Source: Janthinobacterium aquaticum
Lineage (GTDB): Bacteria; Pseudomonadota; Gammaproteobacteria; Burkholderiales; Burkholderiaceae_D
Assembly: GCF_009208565.1 (NCBI RefSeq)
Contig: NZ_WFLK01000002.1
Coordinates: forward strand, 1-64,000
DNA length: 64,000 nt
Direction of reading: 5' to 3'
Position 1 is the stretch's first letter; each line of letters starts with the position of its first letter. Shown piece after piece: positions 1 to 9,290 of the stretch. The translations under genes were made by a program, and so were the position numbers. Under the pieces are notes generated by a model. It was not told the DNA's origin. It saw only the letters and a list, made by a program, of their open reading frames with translations, and made no database searches.

Positions 1-3000
1 GGCGTTCAGTGCGGCCAGCGCGCTGTTGGCGGCCGCCACGGCGGCGGCGGCGGTGTTGTCGAGCGCTTGCGCGGCCCGGGTGGCCGCCAGCGACACACTG
101 GCAACGTTGGCGGCGGCGGCCGCTGCCAGGTCATCGTTGATTGCCGCCTGCGTGGCGGCCGCCGACAAGGCGGCCACGTTGGCGGCAGCGGCCGCTGCCG
201 TATCAGCGGCAATCGCGGCCGTGGTGGCAGCGAGCGTGGTGGCAGCGTTGGCTGCTGCCGCGACGGCGGCGGCGTCATCGGCCAGTGCACTATTGAGCGC
301 TGCCAGTGCATTGTTGGCGATGGTGGTGGCGCTGGCGGCGGCGTTGTCGGCAGCCTGGGCTGCATTGTAGGCAGCGAGCGAAGCGGCAGCGGTGGTTGCT
401 GCCACGGCGGCAGCGGCATCATCGGCCACGGCGGCAGCGGTGGCGGCATTGGCCAGCACCGCCTGGGCGGCAGTCGAGGCGGCGGCGGCATCGGCGGCCA
501 GCGCGGCATTGAGTGCCGACAGCGCGTTGGTGGCGGTGGTCGCGGTCGAGGCGGCCGCTGCATCGGCAGCCAGTGCCGCCTGGTAGGCGGCCTGCGAGGT
601 CGATGCCACGATGGCGGCAGCGGCCGCAGCGGCATCGTCAGCCAGCGCCGTTTGCGCCGCCAGTTGCGAGACGGTAGCCAGCGTGGCGGCAGCGGTGGCC
701 GCGTTGTCGGCAGCAAGCGCGTTATTGAGCGCGGTCAGCGAGGCGGCGGCAGTGGCTGCTGCATTGGCGGCGGCAGCGTCGTCGGCAATGGCCGCATTGG
801 CGGCGGCGCGCGAGAGAGACGCCGTGGTGGCGGTGGTGGTGACCGCCAATTGCGCCACCACGTTGAGCGGCTGGGCGTTGGCCGTGGCGACCGCCGCCGC
901 TGCTGCTGCAGCATCGTTGTTGGCGATCGTGGTCAGCGCGGCTGCGTCAGTCAGCGCTGCCTTGGTGGCCGCCACGGTTGCGGCCGTGACGTTGAGCGTA
1001 TGAGTGGTGCCCAGTACCACTGCGTCGGTCAGACCGGCCAGCGTGGCGGCTGCCGTCGCAGCGGTCGCATTGGCCGTGGCCGTCAGGCCAAGTGCGACCG
1101 CGTCGGTCAGGTTGGCGGTGTTTTGCAAGGTGGCAGCAGCGGCGGCGTCGACGGTGGCCACCAGTCCCAGCGCCACGGCGTCGGTCAGGTTGGCGGTGGC
1201 CTGCGCCGTATTGGCGGCCTGCACCGCGGCGGTGTAGACCGTATTGAGCGCGACCGCGTCGGTCAGGTTGGCGGTCGCGGCGGCAGCTGCGGCAGCGATA
1301 TTGGCGGCGGTTGAAACGATGTTCAGCGCGACCGCGTCGGTCAGGTTGGCAGTGGCCTGGGCGGTGGCTGCCAGCGCGGCGTCGGCCGTGGCTACCAGGC
1401 TCAGCGCGGCGGTGTCGGTCAGGTTGGCCGTTGCCTGCGCTGCGTTGGCCGCTGCCGTGGCGGCAGTTGACGCCGTGCCGAGCGCCACGGCATCGGTCAG
1501 GTCGGCCAGGTGGCTGGCAGCGGTCGATGCAGTGGCAGCGGCGGTTGAAATGACACCCAGCGCCACCGCGTCGGTCAGGTTGGCCGTCGTTTGCAGGGCG
1601 GCGGCAGCAGCGGCGTCGGCGGCCGAAATGACGCCCAGCGCCGTGGCGTCAGTCAGGCTGGCGATATTGGCCAGGGCGGCAGCGGTGGCGGCATCGGCAG
1701 TCGAGACCAGGCCCAGCGCGACGGCATCGGTGGCGTTGGCGGCTGTCTGGGCAGCGGCGGCGGCAGCGTTGGCGGTGTTATAGAGCACGCCCAGCGCTGC
1801 TGCGTCAGTCAGGTTGGCCGTCGCCTGGGCAGTGGCGGCGACGGTGGCAGCCGTATTCGATATCACGCCCAGGGCGGTCGCGTCGGTCTGCGAAGCCAGC
1901 AGGGCTGCCGCGGCTGCGGCGGCTGCATCGGCAGTGGAAATGACCGCCAGCGCATCGGCGTTGGTCAGCGCGGCAGTGGCGGCGGCGGCGGCCGACGCTG
2001 CCGCTGCCGTGGCTGCCGTGGCGACGGCGCTGAGATCGACGCCGAGCGCTCCCGCATTCACCTGCGCGCTCACCAGCAGACCGTCCACCACCGCGGCCAG
2101 GGCGGCGGCGTCGGTCTGCGCGGCGATGCCCTGCAGCGTGGCAGCGACTGCCGCATCGGCGCTCGAGATCAGGTTCAGCGCATCGGCATCGGTGGCAAGG
2201 GCAAGCAGGTTGGCGGAGTTGGCGGCTGCATTGAGGTTATTGACCAGCACTTGCAGGCCCAGTACGTCACTCTGGTTGGCCGTCAGATTGGCGGCAATCG
2301 CCGCCAGGTTGCTGGCGTCGGCCGCATTGACCAGCGCTGTCAGGTTGATGCCGCTGGCAGCGGCGTTGGCCTGGGCAGCCCTGGCAGCGGCGGCATCGTA
2401 GTCTGCCTTCAGCTGCACGGCGTCGGTCATATTGGCAATCGTGGCGGCATTCGCCGCTGCCTGCGCAGCGGTATTGGACGCGGCGGTCAGGGCGGTGGCG
2501 TCAGTGGTGTCGGCCAGATTCTGCGCGTTCTGCGCTGCAATGGCGTCGTTGCTGGCAGTAGCAGCCAGCGCGGCGGCGTCGGTCAGGTTGGCCTGGTTGG
2601 CGGCTGCCTGGGCGACGGCGCTGGCGTTGTCGGAAACGATCTGCAGCGCGGCAGCATCGGTGGCGTTGGCCAGCGTCTGGGCGGCTGCGGCGGCGCTGGC
2701 GGCGTTGGCGGCGGCTGCAGCCAGTGCACCGGCGTCGGTGGCGTCGGCTTGTACCTGTGCATTGATGGCGGCCGTTTGCGCGACGTTGGCAGCTGCTGTC
2801 AGGGTCGCCGTATCGGTCAGGGCGGCCTGGCTGGCGGCGGCGTCGGCGCCAGCTTGCGCTGCGTTATAGGCCTGGCCCAGCGCGGTGGCGTCGGTGGCAG
2901 CGGCGATGGCGGCGGCATTGGCGGCGTTTTGCGCGGCGGTGGCGGCGGTCGTGGCCAGCAGGTTGGCATCGGTGGCGTTGGCCAGCGCCACCGCGTTGGC

Positions 3001-6000
3001 GGCCTGGGCGTTGGCGCTGTCGGCGGCCCTGCCGAGCGCGATGGCGTCGGTATTGCCGGCCAGCGTGGCGGCGGCAACGGCAGTGGCCTGGGCCACATCA
3101 TATGCTGCCTGCAGCGCTACCGCATCGTTGGCGTTGGCCTGGGTTGCGGCGTTGGCCGCCAGTTGCGCGGCGGCGTTGGCGACGCCGGTCAGCACGGCGG
3201 CGTCGGTAGCGTTGGCAACGGACGCCGCTGCCTGTGCCGTGGCGTTGGTGACGGCGGCGGCCTGGCCCAGTGCTGCGGCGTCGGTGGCGTCGGCCTGCGC
3301 CTGCGCGGCCGCTTGCGCTGCCACGGCGTTGTCATAGGCGACCTGCAGCACGGCGGCATCGGTCTGCGCGGCGAGGGCGGCGGCATTGTTGGCAGCCTGG
3401 GTGGCGGCGTTCGAGGCTGTCTGCAGCGCACCGGCATCGGTCAGGTTGGCGATGCCGGCGGCAGCGGTGGCGGCGTTGTTGGCCACGCTGGCTGCCTGCC
3501 CGAGCGCGCCGGCGTCGGTCGCGGCGGCCTGGGCGATGGCGGCGTTGGCAGCGGCCTGGGCGTTGTTATAGGCCGTTTGCAGCGCAGCCGCATCGGTCTG
3601 GCCAGCAATCGCGGCGCTGGCGTTGGCGTTCTGGGCTGCACTGGCGGCTGCCGCTTGCAGGGCGGCGGCGTCGGTCTGGTTGGCCAGGTTGGCGGCCGCC
3701 TGGGCTGCGGCATTGGCGGCGTTGGCCGCTTGCGTCAGGACATTAGCGTCGCTTGCAGCGGCCTGCGTGGCCGCTGCCTGCGCCGCTGCCTGGGCGGCAT
3801 CGCTGGCCAGTTGCAGCGCGGCGGCGTCGGTCTGGTTGGCCAGGTTGGCGGCATTTTGCGCAGCCTGGTTGGCCAGCACGGCGGCGGCGCTCAGTGCATC
3901 GGCGTCGGTCTGGTTGGCCAGGTTGGCGGCGGCCAGCGCGGCGGCATTGGCGGCGTTCAAGTCCTGCAGCAGCGGCGAAGCACCGTTTGCCAATGCCTGC
4001 GCGGCGGCGTCATAGACTGTTTGCAAGGCGCCGGCATCGGTCTGGTCAGCAATCACGGCGGCGTCGCTGGCGGCCTGGGCGGCAGTCTGTGCAGCAGCTT
4101 GCAGTGCAGCGGCATCGGTTTGGTTGGCCAGCGCAGCGGCCGCCTGGGCCGCCGTGTTGGCGGCGTTGGCTGCCTGTTGCAGGGCTGGTGCGTCGGTGGC
4201 GGCGGCCTGGGCGGCTGCGGCGTCTGCCGTCGCCTGGGCATTGTTATAGGCCGTTTGCAGTGCGGCGGCGTCGGTCTGGTTGGCCAGCGCGTTGGCTGCT
4301 GCGGCATTGTTGGCCGCTATCGTGGCGGCGGCGCTCAAGGCGACGGCGTCGGTCTGGTTGGCAACGCCTGCGGCAACGGCGGCATTGATATTGGCGTTGA
4401 CCGAAGCTTGCAGCAGGTTATCGACACTGGTTTCGTTGGCCTTGGCCTGGGCGGCCGCCGCTTGCGTAGCAGCAGCGTCGGCAGAGGCCTTGAGCGCATC
4501 GGCATCGGTCTGGTTGGCCACGGTGGTGGCGTTGGCGGCATTTTGCGTTGCCTGCGCGGCGGCGGTGCTGAGCGCTGCCGCATCGGTGGCGTCGGCTTTG
4601 GTGGCGGCGGCCTGGGCCGCAGCTTGGGCGGCGGTTGCAGCCTGCGCCAGGGCGGCGGCGTCGGTCGCATCGGCGGTGGCCTGCGCCTGGCTGGCCTGGG
4701 TGGCGGCATTGTCGTAGACCTGGCCCAGTGCGGCGGCGTCAGTCTGGTTGGCGATATTGGCTGCAGCTGCAGCTTGTGCGCTGGCGACAGTGGCCGCTTG
4801 CGCCAGGGCGGCAGCGTCGGTGCTGTCGGCCAGCGCGGCGGCCTGGGCGGCGTTGGCGGCATCGTTGCTGGCGGCAGCGCCCAGCGCCTGCGCATCGGTC
4901 AGGCCAGCCTGGGTATTGGCGGCTGCGGCGGCAGTGGCGGCGTTGTCGGCAGCGGCGCCCAGCGCCTGGGCGTCGGTTTGCGCAGCCAGGGCATCAGCGG
5001 CGGCCAGGGCGGCGGCGCGATCCTGTACGGCCTGGGTGGCGACGGGGACGGCGGCGTCCGCTGCCTGGGCGGCGATGGCGGCGGCGCTGGAGGCTGCCGC
5101 AGCAGCATTGGCGGCCGCGGCGGCATTATCGGCATTGACGGCCGCGGCGGCGGCCGCTTGTGAAGCGGCGGCAGTGGCCGCCGTTACCGGCGCATTCGCA
5201 TCGGCCTGCGCCGCCACGATCGCATCGACGCGCGCCTGCCCTGCGGCGGCCTGGGCCTGCGACGCCTGCTGGTCGGCTTGCGCGGCGGCATTGGCTGCGG
5301 CGCGTGCGGCCGCCGCATTGGCAGCCGCAGCTGCAGCCGCAGCATCATCGGCCGCTGCCACGCTGGCAGCGGCGACGGCGGCCGCTGCAGCATTGACGCC
5401 ATTGGCTGGCACCACGGTGGTAATGGCCTGGCGCGAGCCGCCGGTGCCGCCATCGCCCTGGCCACCGGTCGAACCACCGGTGCCGCCGTTGCCGGTGCCA
5501 CCATTGCCGGTGCCACCGGTACCGCCGCCAGTGCCGGCGGTAGTGCCGCCACCGCCGCCGGCGGCCGCTGCTACCAGGCCCAGGCCGCCGAGCGCACCGA
5601 TGGCGCCCATGCCTGAAATACCGCCGATGGCGCCCATGCCGGCCCCTGCGCCGGCCCCGGCGCTGCTGCCGGCAATCCCGACCACGCTGCTGCCTGGAAT
5701 GGCCGCACCACCGGCGGTGCCTGCCGCGCCCAGCCCTGCCGCACCGCTCTGGCCGCTGGCGTCAGGATCGCCTTGCGCCGCCGCAGCGTCGGCAGCCGTG
5801 CCGCTGCCGCCAGCCAGGGCAGCCGCGGCAGCAGCAGCGCCAGCGAGCGCGGCGGCATTGCCTGCCACCCCCGATTCGGCCGTGCCATTGACCTCCACCA
5901 CGTATTCGGCCGGCATGACCTTGCTCGCTTCCTGCTGTTCGAGTTCTTCCTCGTCATAGCGTTTGCGTTGATCGTTTTTCTGCTGCATGGCCTTGCCCGA

Positions 6001-6105
6001 GCGCTGCATGTCGGTTTGATTCCCCTGCGCTGCCGCTGCGGCCGGAACGCCTTGTGCTGCAGTGTTATTGGCGGGCGTCTGGGCTGGGGTAGGTGTGGTG
6101 GCCAT
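1..6105 (-). CDS. Giant Ala-rich repeat surface/secreted protein, 3' end outside window
   Basis: One uninterrupted reading frame of 2035 codons runs from an ATG at 6105, with GGAG 9 nt upstream, to the window edge, so the C-terminus is missing. Residues 1-80 are polar and end in a short VVEVNGT motif that resembles the prefix of BapA/LapA-type adhesins. Residues about 150-190 are a Gly/Ala/Ile/Leu stretch ending in five glycines, followed by a Gly/Thr-rich linker. From about residue 380 to 1735 a 26-residue unit is repeated about 50 times, each carrying a TDAxAL-type core (for example ANQTDAAAL or ANLTDAVAL). Beyond that a less regular Ala-rich region with a period near 24 residues continues to the edge. 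I infer an exported, largely helical, adhesin-like protein. The secretion route and function are not shown, because the C-terminal part that would carry a secretion signal lies outside. The long plus-strand frames here are antisense shadows. Confidence 0.72.
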   Translation of the reverse strand, partial: MATTPTPAQTPANNTAAQGVPAAAAAQGNQTDMQRSGKAMQQKNDQRKRYDEEELEQQEASKVMPAEYVVEVNGTAESGVAGNAAALAGAAAAAAALAGGSGTAADAAAAQGDPDASGQSGAAGLGAAGTAGGAAIPGSSVVGIAGSSAGAGAGAGMGAIGGISGMGAIGALGGLGLVAAAAGGGGGTTAGTGGGTGGTGNGGTGNGGTGGSTGGQGDGGTGGSRQAITTVVPANGVNAAAAAVAAASVAAADDAAAAAAAANAAAARAAANAAAQADQQASQAQAAAGQARVDAIVAAQADANAPVTAATAAASQAAAAAAVNADNAAAAANAAAAASSAAAIAAQAADAAVPVATQAVQDRAAALAAADALAAQTDAQALGAAADNAATAAAAANTQAGLTDAQALGAAASNDAANAAQAAALADSTDAAALAQAATVASAQAAAAANIANQTDAAALGQVYDNAATQASQAQATADATDAAALAQAATAAQAAAQAAATKADATDAAALSTAAAQATQNAANATTVANQTDADALKASADAAATQAAAAQAKANETSVDNLLQASVNANINAAVAAGVANQTDAVALSAAATIAANNAAAANALANQTDAAALQTAYNNAQATADAAAAQAAATDAPALQQAANAANTAAQAAAALANQTDAAALQAAAQTAAQAASDAAVIADQTDAGALQTVYDAAAQALANGASPLLQDLNAANAAALAAANLANQTDADALSAAAVLANQAAQNAANLANQTDAAALQLASDAAQAAAQAAATQAAASDANVLTQAANAANAAAQAAANLANQTDAAALQAAAASAAQNANASAAIAGQTDAAALQTAYNNAQAAANAAIAQAAATDAGALGQAASVANNAATAAAGIANLTDAGALQTASNAATQAANNAAALAAQTDAAVLQVAYDNAVAAQAAAQAQADATDAAALGQAAAVTNATAQAAASVANATDAAVLTGVANAAAQLAANAATQANANDAVALQAAYDVAQATAVAAATLAGNTDAIALGRAADSANAQAANAVALANATDANLLATTAATAAQNAANAAAIAAATDATALGQAYNAAQAGADAAASQAALTDTATLTAAANVAQTAAINAQVQADATDAGALAAAAANAASAAAAAQTLANATDAAALQIVSDNASAVAQAAANQANLTDAAALAATASNDAIAAQNAQNLADTTDATALTAASNTAAQAAANAATIANMTDAVQLKADYDAAAARAAQANAAASGINLTALVNAADASNLAAIAANLTANQSDVLGLQVLVNNLNAAANSANLLALATDADALNLISSADAAVAATLQGIAAQTDAAALAAVVDGLLVSAQVNAGALGVDLSAVATAATAAAASAAAAATAALTNADALAVISTADAAAAAAAALLASQTDATALGVISNTAATVAATAQATANLTDAAALGVLYNTANAAAAAAQTAANATDAVALGLVSTADAATAAALANIASLTDATALGVISAADAAAAAALQTTANLTDAVALGVISTAAATASTAASHLADLTDAVALGTASTAATAAANAAQATANLTDTAALSLVATADAALAATAQATANLTDAVALNIVSTAANIAAAAAAATANLTDAVALNTVYTAAVQAANTAQATANLTDAVALGLVATVDAAAAATLQNTANLTDAVALGLTATANATAATAAATLAGLTDAVVLGTTHTLNVTAATVAATKAALTDAAALTTIANNDAAAAAAAVATANAQPLNVVAQLAVTTTATTASLSRAAANAAIADDAAAANAAATAAASLTALNNALAADNAATAAATLATVSQLAAQTALADDAAAAAAAIVASTSQAAYQAALAADAAAASTATTATNALSALNAALAADAAAASTAAQAVLANAATAAAVADDAAAAVAATTAAASLAAYNAAQAADNAAASATTIANNALAALNSALADDAAAVAAAANAATTLAATTAAIAADTAAAAAANVAALSAAATQAAINDDLAAAAAANVASVSLAATRAAQALDNTAAAAVAAANSALAALNA
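945..4980 (-). repeat. Tandem 78-bp / 26-codon repeat array
   Basis: The codons for the conserved Thr-Asp-Ala core recur at exactly 78-bp steps: 1023, 1101, 1179, 1257, 1335, 1413, 1491, 1569, 1647, 1725, 1803, 1881 and 1959. The steps resume from 2109 to 3903 and again from 4035 to 4971. Only two places break phase (1959-2109 and 3903-4035), and both changes are multiples of three. The copies are diverged in sequence, so the period is better conserved than the bases. Confidence 0.85.
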
Positions 6106-6785
6106 TTTGTAATCTCCGGATAAGTGTTGAGTGCTTTATTCTCAAAAAATTAATAATGGAATGGCATCGGACATTCCATGGGATTCCGGCATTGCTTGGG
6201 CCGTGTTGTTGTATTGGTGAGTGCTGATAGTTAGTAAAACATATTTGCCAAGGCATTGCTGATCAAAAAAATTTTTCGTGCTCGTGAATCGATTGTCGCT
6301 TTTGCATCTTTCTTGTGGGTGACTGCTTTATTCATGTTTTCCTGCATGCTCAGGCAGCTGGAAGTGATGGGATTGCGCAGTCAAATTTTCATGTAAGTCC
6401 TTATTTTTACTGTGTTTATTATTTCAATTTAGAAATATGTGTTTTATTTTTATTTATAATTTACGACTTTATTATTGCTGTGTTTTTTAAGCCGGATTAT
6501 CACCAATTCTCACCATTTTGTATTTATTGTGAAGAGCGGTTACGGCTTTGGCTTTATTGCTGGTGTTTTTCGCACGAATCAGTCGGCTATCGAAAACGTA
6601 GTTGTTGCTTTTTTGCCTGATGATTGTTTGTTTGGATGAAATGGATTTTTTTATTTGAATAAGACATGGTGTTTTATATGTCGCCGATCAGGTATCAATT
6701 GAATAGCGACGATCATGCGTTCATATTCATGCATGCTGTCAAAACCGTAGTCACTGCCTGATCTGGTCAAACTGGCGTGCGTGCC
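6106..6785. other. AT-rich non-coding leader/promoter region of the giant gene
   Basis: About 680 bp with far lower GC than either neighbour and no convincing gene. It presumably holds the promoter and leader of the minus-strand giant gene. A small inverted repeat (TGGAATG at 6157-6163, CATTCCA at 6172-6178, 8-nt loop) lies 52-73 nt upstream of its start codon. A 101-codon plus frame at 6315-6620 has no ribosome site or recognisable features and is not called. Confidence 0.5.
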
Positions 6786-6787
6786 AT

Positions 6788-6820
6788 GAAAAACGCCCCG
6801 ACTGGCGGGGCGTGTTTCAT
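6788..6820 (-). terminator. Rho-independent terminator of the YtrA-ABC operon
   Basis: A perfect 8-bp stem (ACGCCCCG at 6793-6800, CGGGGCGT at 6806-6813) with a 5-nt loop is followed, read on the minus strand, by five T residues. It lies 29 bp past the stop of the ABC permease gene. The flanking ATGAAA/TTTCAT bases extend the pairing. Confidence 0.8.
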
Positions 6821-6848
6821 GGTGACGCAATGTTGCTTGCCGCAGGCG

Positions 6849-7850
6849 TCAACCTTCCTCGCGCCAGCGGCGCAGGCGAATGGCGCCAGCGATCATGCCC
6901 ACGCCCAGTAAAGCGCCGACCCATACGGAGGGCAGGGCCAGGCTGGACCAGGAATTGGCAAACAAGTCAAACTGCAGCATGCGTGGCCCGCTGTCGGCAT
7001 GGGCCGGCGTTGCCGGCAGCAGTGCAGGTTCGAACACATACCAGCTGCCTGGCAGGACCCCCACCAGCGCGCGAGCAATCACATTGGTTTGCAACCAGTG
7101 TACCGGCAGGTCGGCTTGCGCCATTTTGCCGGCCCAGGCCACCAGTACCAGCAGCAACAGTGGCACGCCTACGGCCCACAGCAATACCTTGCTGCGCGCC
7201 CAGGACGATACCAGCAGCAGCCAGCCCACCGTCGGTAACGCCCACAGCATATAGACCGGCAGCAGGCCGAACAGACGCAGCGGTCCCAGGTACAGGCCGG
7301 GCGCACTGGCCAGCTCGGCAACAACGTGGATGTCGTTCGCTGCCAGCACGCCGCACAGGATCAGGATCAGCGCCAGCGAACTGAGGCTGGCTGCAGCCAG
7401 TACGATCATGGGCGTGACCAGCAGTGCAACGGCTGCCTTCGACAGCACCGTTTGTGCGTCCGATACCGGCAGCGATTTCCAGAACAGAATGCTGCGGTCG
7501 CGGCGGTCGTCATGCAGCGCCGACAGGCAGTAGAAAAACACCAGGAAGCCCAGTGCCAGGAATAGCGGCGCCCCGGTATAGGTGTAGTTGTTGGCCACGG
7601 CCTGGATAATTTCGCTCTTGCGGTGGGCAAACGACTGCGCATTGAGGACGGCGCCCCACGAGATTTCTTCGCCGTTGACTATCAGGGCGGTGCGCACCTT
7701 GGTCCTGGCAACGGCGCCAAAGGCCAGCAGACCGCCCAGCAGCGTCATCAGGATGCCGATTACGGCAGGCGTCCACAGCAGCATACCCTTGTGTTCCCAC
7801 AGTTCGCGCCGGATCAGCCAGCCCATTTTCTTGCCCGTGATGTGTTTCAT
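6849..7850 (-). CDS. ABC exporter membrane subunit (ABC-2 type)
   Basis: This 333-residue integral membrane protein starts with a short basic cytoplasmic segment, then a hydrophobic helix (residues about 25-47), a long soluble loop and five or so further helices, ending in a basic RLRRWREEG tail. This is the usual plan of ABC-2 type permeases. Its ATG overlaps the stop of the ATPase gene by 4 bp, so the two are translationally coupled and probably form one exporter. A GntR-type regulator gene heads the operon, the arrangement of the Bacillus ytr operon and other cell-envelope or antibiotic-responsive exporters. The substrate is unknown. Confidence 0.82.
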   Translation of the reverse strand: MKHITGKKMGWLIRRELWEHKGMLLWTPAVIGILMTLLGGLLAFGAVARTKVRTALIVNGEEISWGAVLNAQSFAHRKSEIIQAVANNYTYTGAPLFLALGFLVFFYCLSALHDDRRDRSILFWKSLPVSDAQTVLSKAAVALLVTPMIVLAAASLSSLALILILCGVLAANDIHVVAELASAPGLYLGPLRLFGLLPVYMLWALPTVGWLLLVSSWARSKVLLWAVGVPLLLLVLVAWAGKMAQADLPVHWLQTNVIARALVGVLPGSWYVFEPALLPATPAHADSGPRMLQFDLFANSWSSLALPSVWVGALLGVGMIAGAIRLRRWREEG

Positions 7851-8740
7851 TGTCCGGCTCCTTTCATGGTGGCGACAAACAGGTCTGCCAGACTCGGCGT
7901 GCGCACTTCGCCAAGCACGGCCAGCTGTTCACGCGCCACGCCGTCGAACAGCAGCACCGACTTGCCAAACACGCTGCGCTCGCTGATCGGCTGCAAGGCG
8001 CGCGCCGGATTGATGTGTTGTGGGCCCACCATGACCTCGACATAGCGTTCGCCGATGTCTTCCATCGACGCCGACAGTACGATCTTGCCTTCGCGAATGA
8101 ACATCAGGTCGCTGAGGATATGTTCAACTTCCTCGATCTGGTGGGTGGTAATGACGATGGTCTTGTTCTCGTCGAAATAGTCTTCCAGCAGGTTCTGGTA
8201 GAACTGCTTGCGGTACAAAATGTCGAGACCCAGCGTCGGCTCGTCGAGCACCAGCAGCCTGGCGTCGATGGCCATTACCAGCGCCAGGTGCAGCTGCACC
8301 ACCATGCCCTTGGACATGGCCTTGACCTTCATCGACGGCTTGAGTTTGGTGGCCGCCAGATAGCGCTCGGCCTTGCTGCGGTCAAAGCGCGGATGCACGC
8401 CGGCCACGAAATCGACGGCGTCCTTTACGCGCAGCCAGGCCGGCAGGATCGCCACATCGGCAATAAAGCAGACGTCTTCCATCAGCGCGTCGCGCTCATG
8501 GCGCGGATCACGCCCCAGCACCGTCAGGTCGCCCTCGAAGCCGGTCAGTCCCAGGATGGCTTTCAGGGTGGTGGTCTTGCCCGAGCCGTTCGGCCCGATC
8601 AGACCAAAGATGCGCCCCGGGGCGATGTCAAAGGTCAAGCCATCGATGGCGGCCTGCCCGCCATACACTTTGCGCAGATTGCGCGCGCTGATTACGCTTG
8701 CGCTATCGGCGCTATCGGCGCTGTTTGCGATGGGCGTCAT
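7847..8740 (-). CDS. ABC transporter ATP-binding protein (YtrB-like)
   Basis: This 297-residue nucleotide-binding subunit has a Walker A motif (GPNGSGKTT, about residue 55), a Q-loop region, an SKGM-type signature in place of the canonical LSGGQ, and a Walker B motif LLVLDEPTLGLD followed by a switch histidine in TTHQIEE. The SKGM signature is common in exporters of the YtrB/YxlF type, so it need not mean loss of activity. The N-terminus holds a short SADSADSA duplication. The gene overlaps the regulator gene upstream and the permease gene downstream by 4 bp each. It should energise the neighbouring ABC-2 permease. Confidence 0.9.
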   Translation of the reverse strand: MTPIANSADSADSASVISARNLRKVYGGQAAIDGLTFDIAPGRIFGLIGPNGSGKTTTLKAILGLTGFEGDLTVLGRDPRHERDALMEDVCFIADVAILPAWLRVKDAVDFVAGVHPRFDRSKAERYLAATKLKPSMKVKAMSKGMVVQLHLALVMAIDARLLVLDEPTLGLDILYRKQFYQNLLEDYFDENKTIVITTHQIEEVEHILSDLMFIREGKIVLSASMEDIGERYVEVMVGPQHINPARALQPISERSVFGKSVLLFDGVAREQLAVLGEVRTPSLADLFVATMKGAGQ

Positions 8741-9102
8741 GTGCGTTCCCCTTTGTCCGCTGCGAGCAATTGATCCAGGTCCAGCCCCAGACGATGAATG
8801 CGTTCAAGCATGGCTGGCCATTCTTCGCGCATAAAACGTTCGCGTTCGCTGGCCAGCAGTTTTTCATGGGCGCCTTGCAAGACATACATGCCGAGTCCTC
8901 TGCGTTTTTCCACCAGCGCCTCGTCCACCAGTTCCTGGTAGGCGCGCGACACGGTGATGGGGTTGAGTTGATAGTCGGCCGCCACCTGGCGCACCGAGGG
9001 CAGGGCGTCGCCGGCTTGCAGCGTGCCATCGAGCATCATGCCGACCACCCGCGCCTTGAGCTGGCGGTAGATCGGACTATTGTCGTTCCAGTCGGCGCTC
9101 AT
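8737..9102 (-). CDS. GntR-family regulator, YtrA subfamily
   Basis: This 121-residue protein has an N-terminal winged helix-turn-helix (IYRQLKARV, then LPSVRQVAADYQLNPITVSRAYQELV, residues about 12-65) and a short helical tail. That matches the small YtrA subfamily, which lacks a large effector domain. It is the first gene of a three-gene operon with the ABC ATPase and permease, joined by 4-bp overlaps. A 22-bp near-perfect palindrome 85 bp upstream is the likely operator, so the gene probably represses its own operon until an envelope or drug signal is sensed. Confidence 0.9.
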   Translation of the reverse strand: MSADWNDNSPIYRQLKARVVGMMLDGTLQAGDALPSVRQVAADYQLNPITVSRAYQELVDEALVEKRRGLGMYVLQGAHEKLLASERERFMREEWPAMLERIHRLGLDLDQLLAADKGERT

Positions 9103-9186
9103 GGGATGCGCTCCGACAAGAACCGGTCGGGACGGTGCGTGGGCAATACTGCATGCATCGGGGCCTCCAGGTGAGTTGGTAAGTTG

Positions 9187-9208
9187 GTGTTGTAGTTAAC
9201 TATAACAC
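9187..9208. promoter_or_regulatory. Probable YtrA-type operator palindrome
   Basis: The 22-bp sequence has half sites GTGTTGTAGTT and AACTATAACAC, which are reverse complements apart from one pair. Its TA-rich core may double as the -10 region of the minus-strand promoter. It lies 85 bp upstream of the GntR-type regulator gene, and the symmetric GT...AC shape fits sites known for YtrA-like repressors. Confidence 0.72.
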
Positions 9209-9290
9209 TAAAGCGAAAAAACGATGCAGTCACGCGCGAATTGCGGGATATTTATTGCACGCCACGTGGCGGTGCTGGCCCCGGCCGCAG

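Noticed and set aside
945-4980. Possible CRISPR or satellite array because of the regular 78-bp period
   Set aside because: There are no conserved short repeats with unique spacers. The period is in frame and encodes a degenerate protein repeat.
1591-5163. Plus-strand open frame of 1190 codons opposite the giant gene
   Set aside because: It is Gly/Cys/Arg-rich antisense of an Ala-rich GC-rich repeat. It has no ribosome site or recognisable domain, and the minus frame has a clear start, leader and phased repeat.
6315-6620. 101-codon plus frame in the AT-rich region
   Set aside because: No ribosome site, no similarity that I recognise, and composition typical of a non-coding leader.
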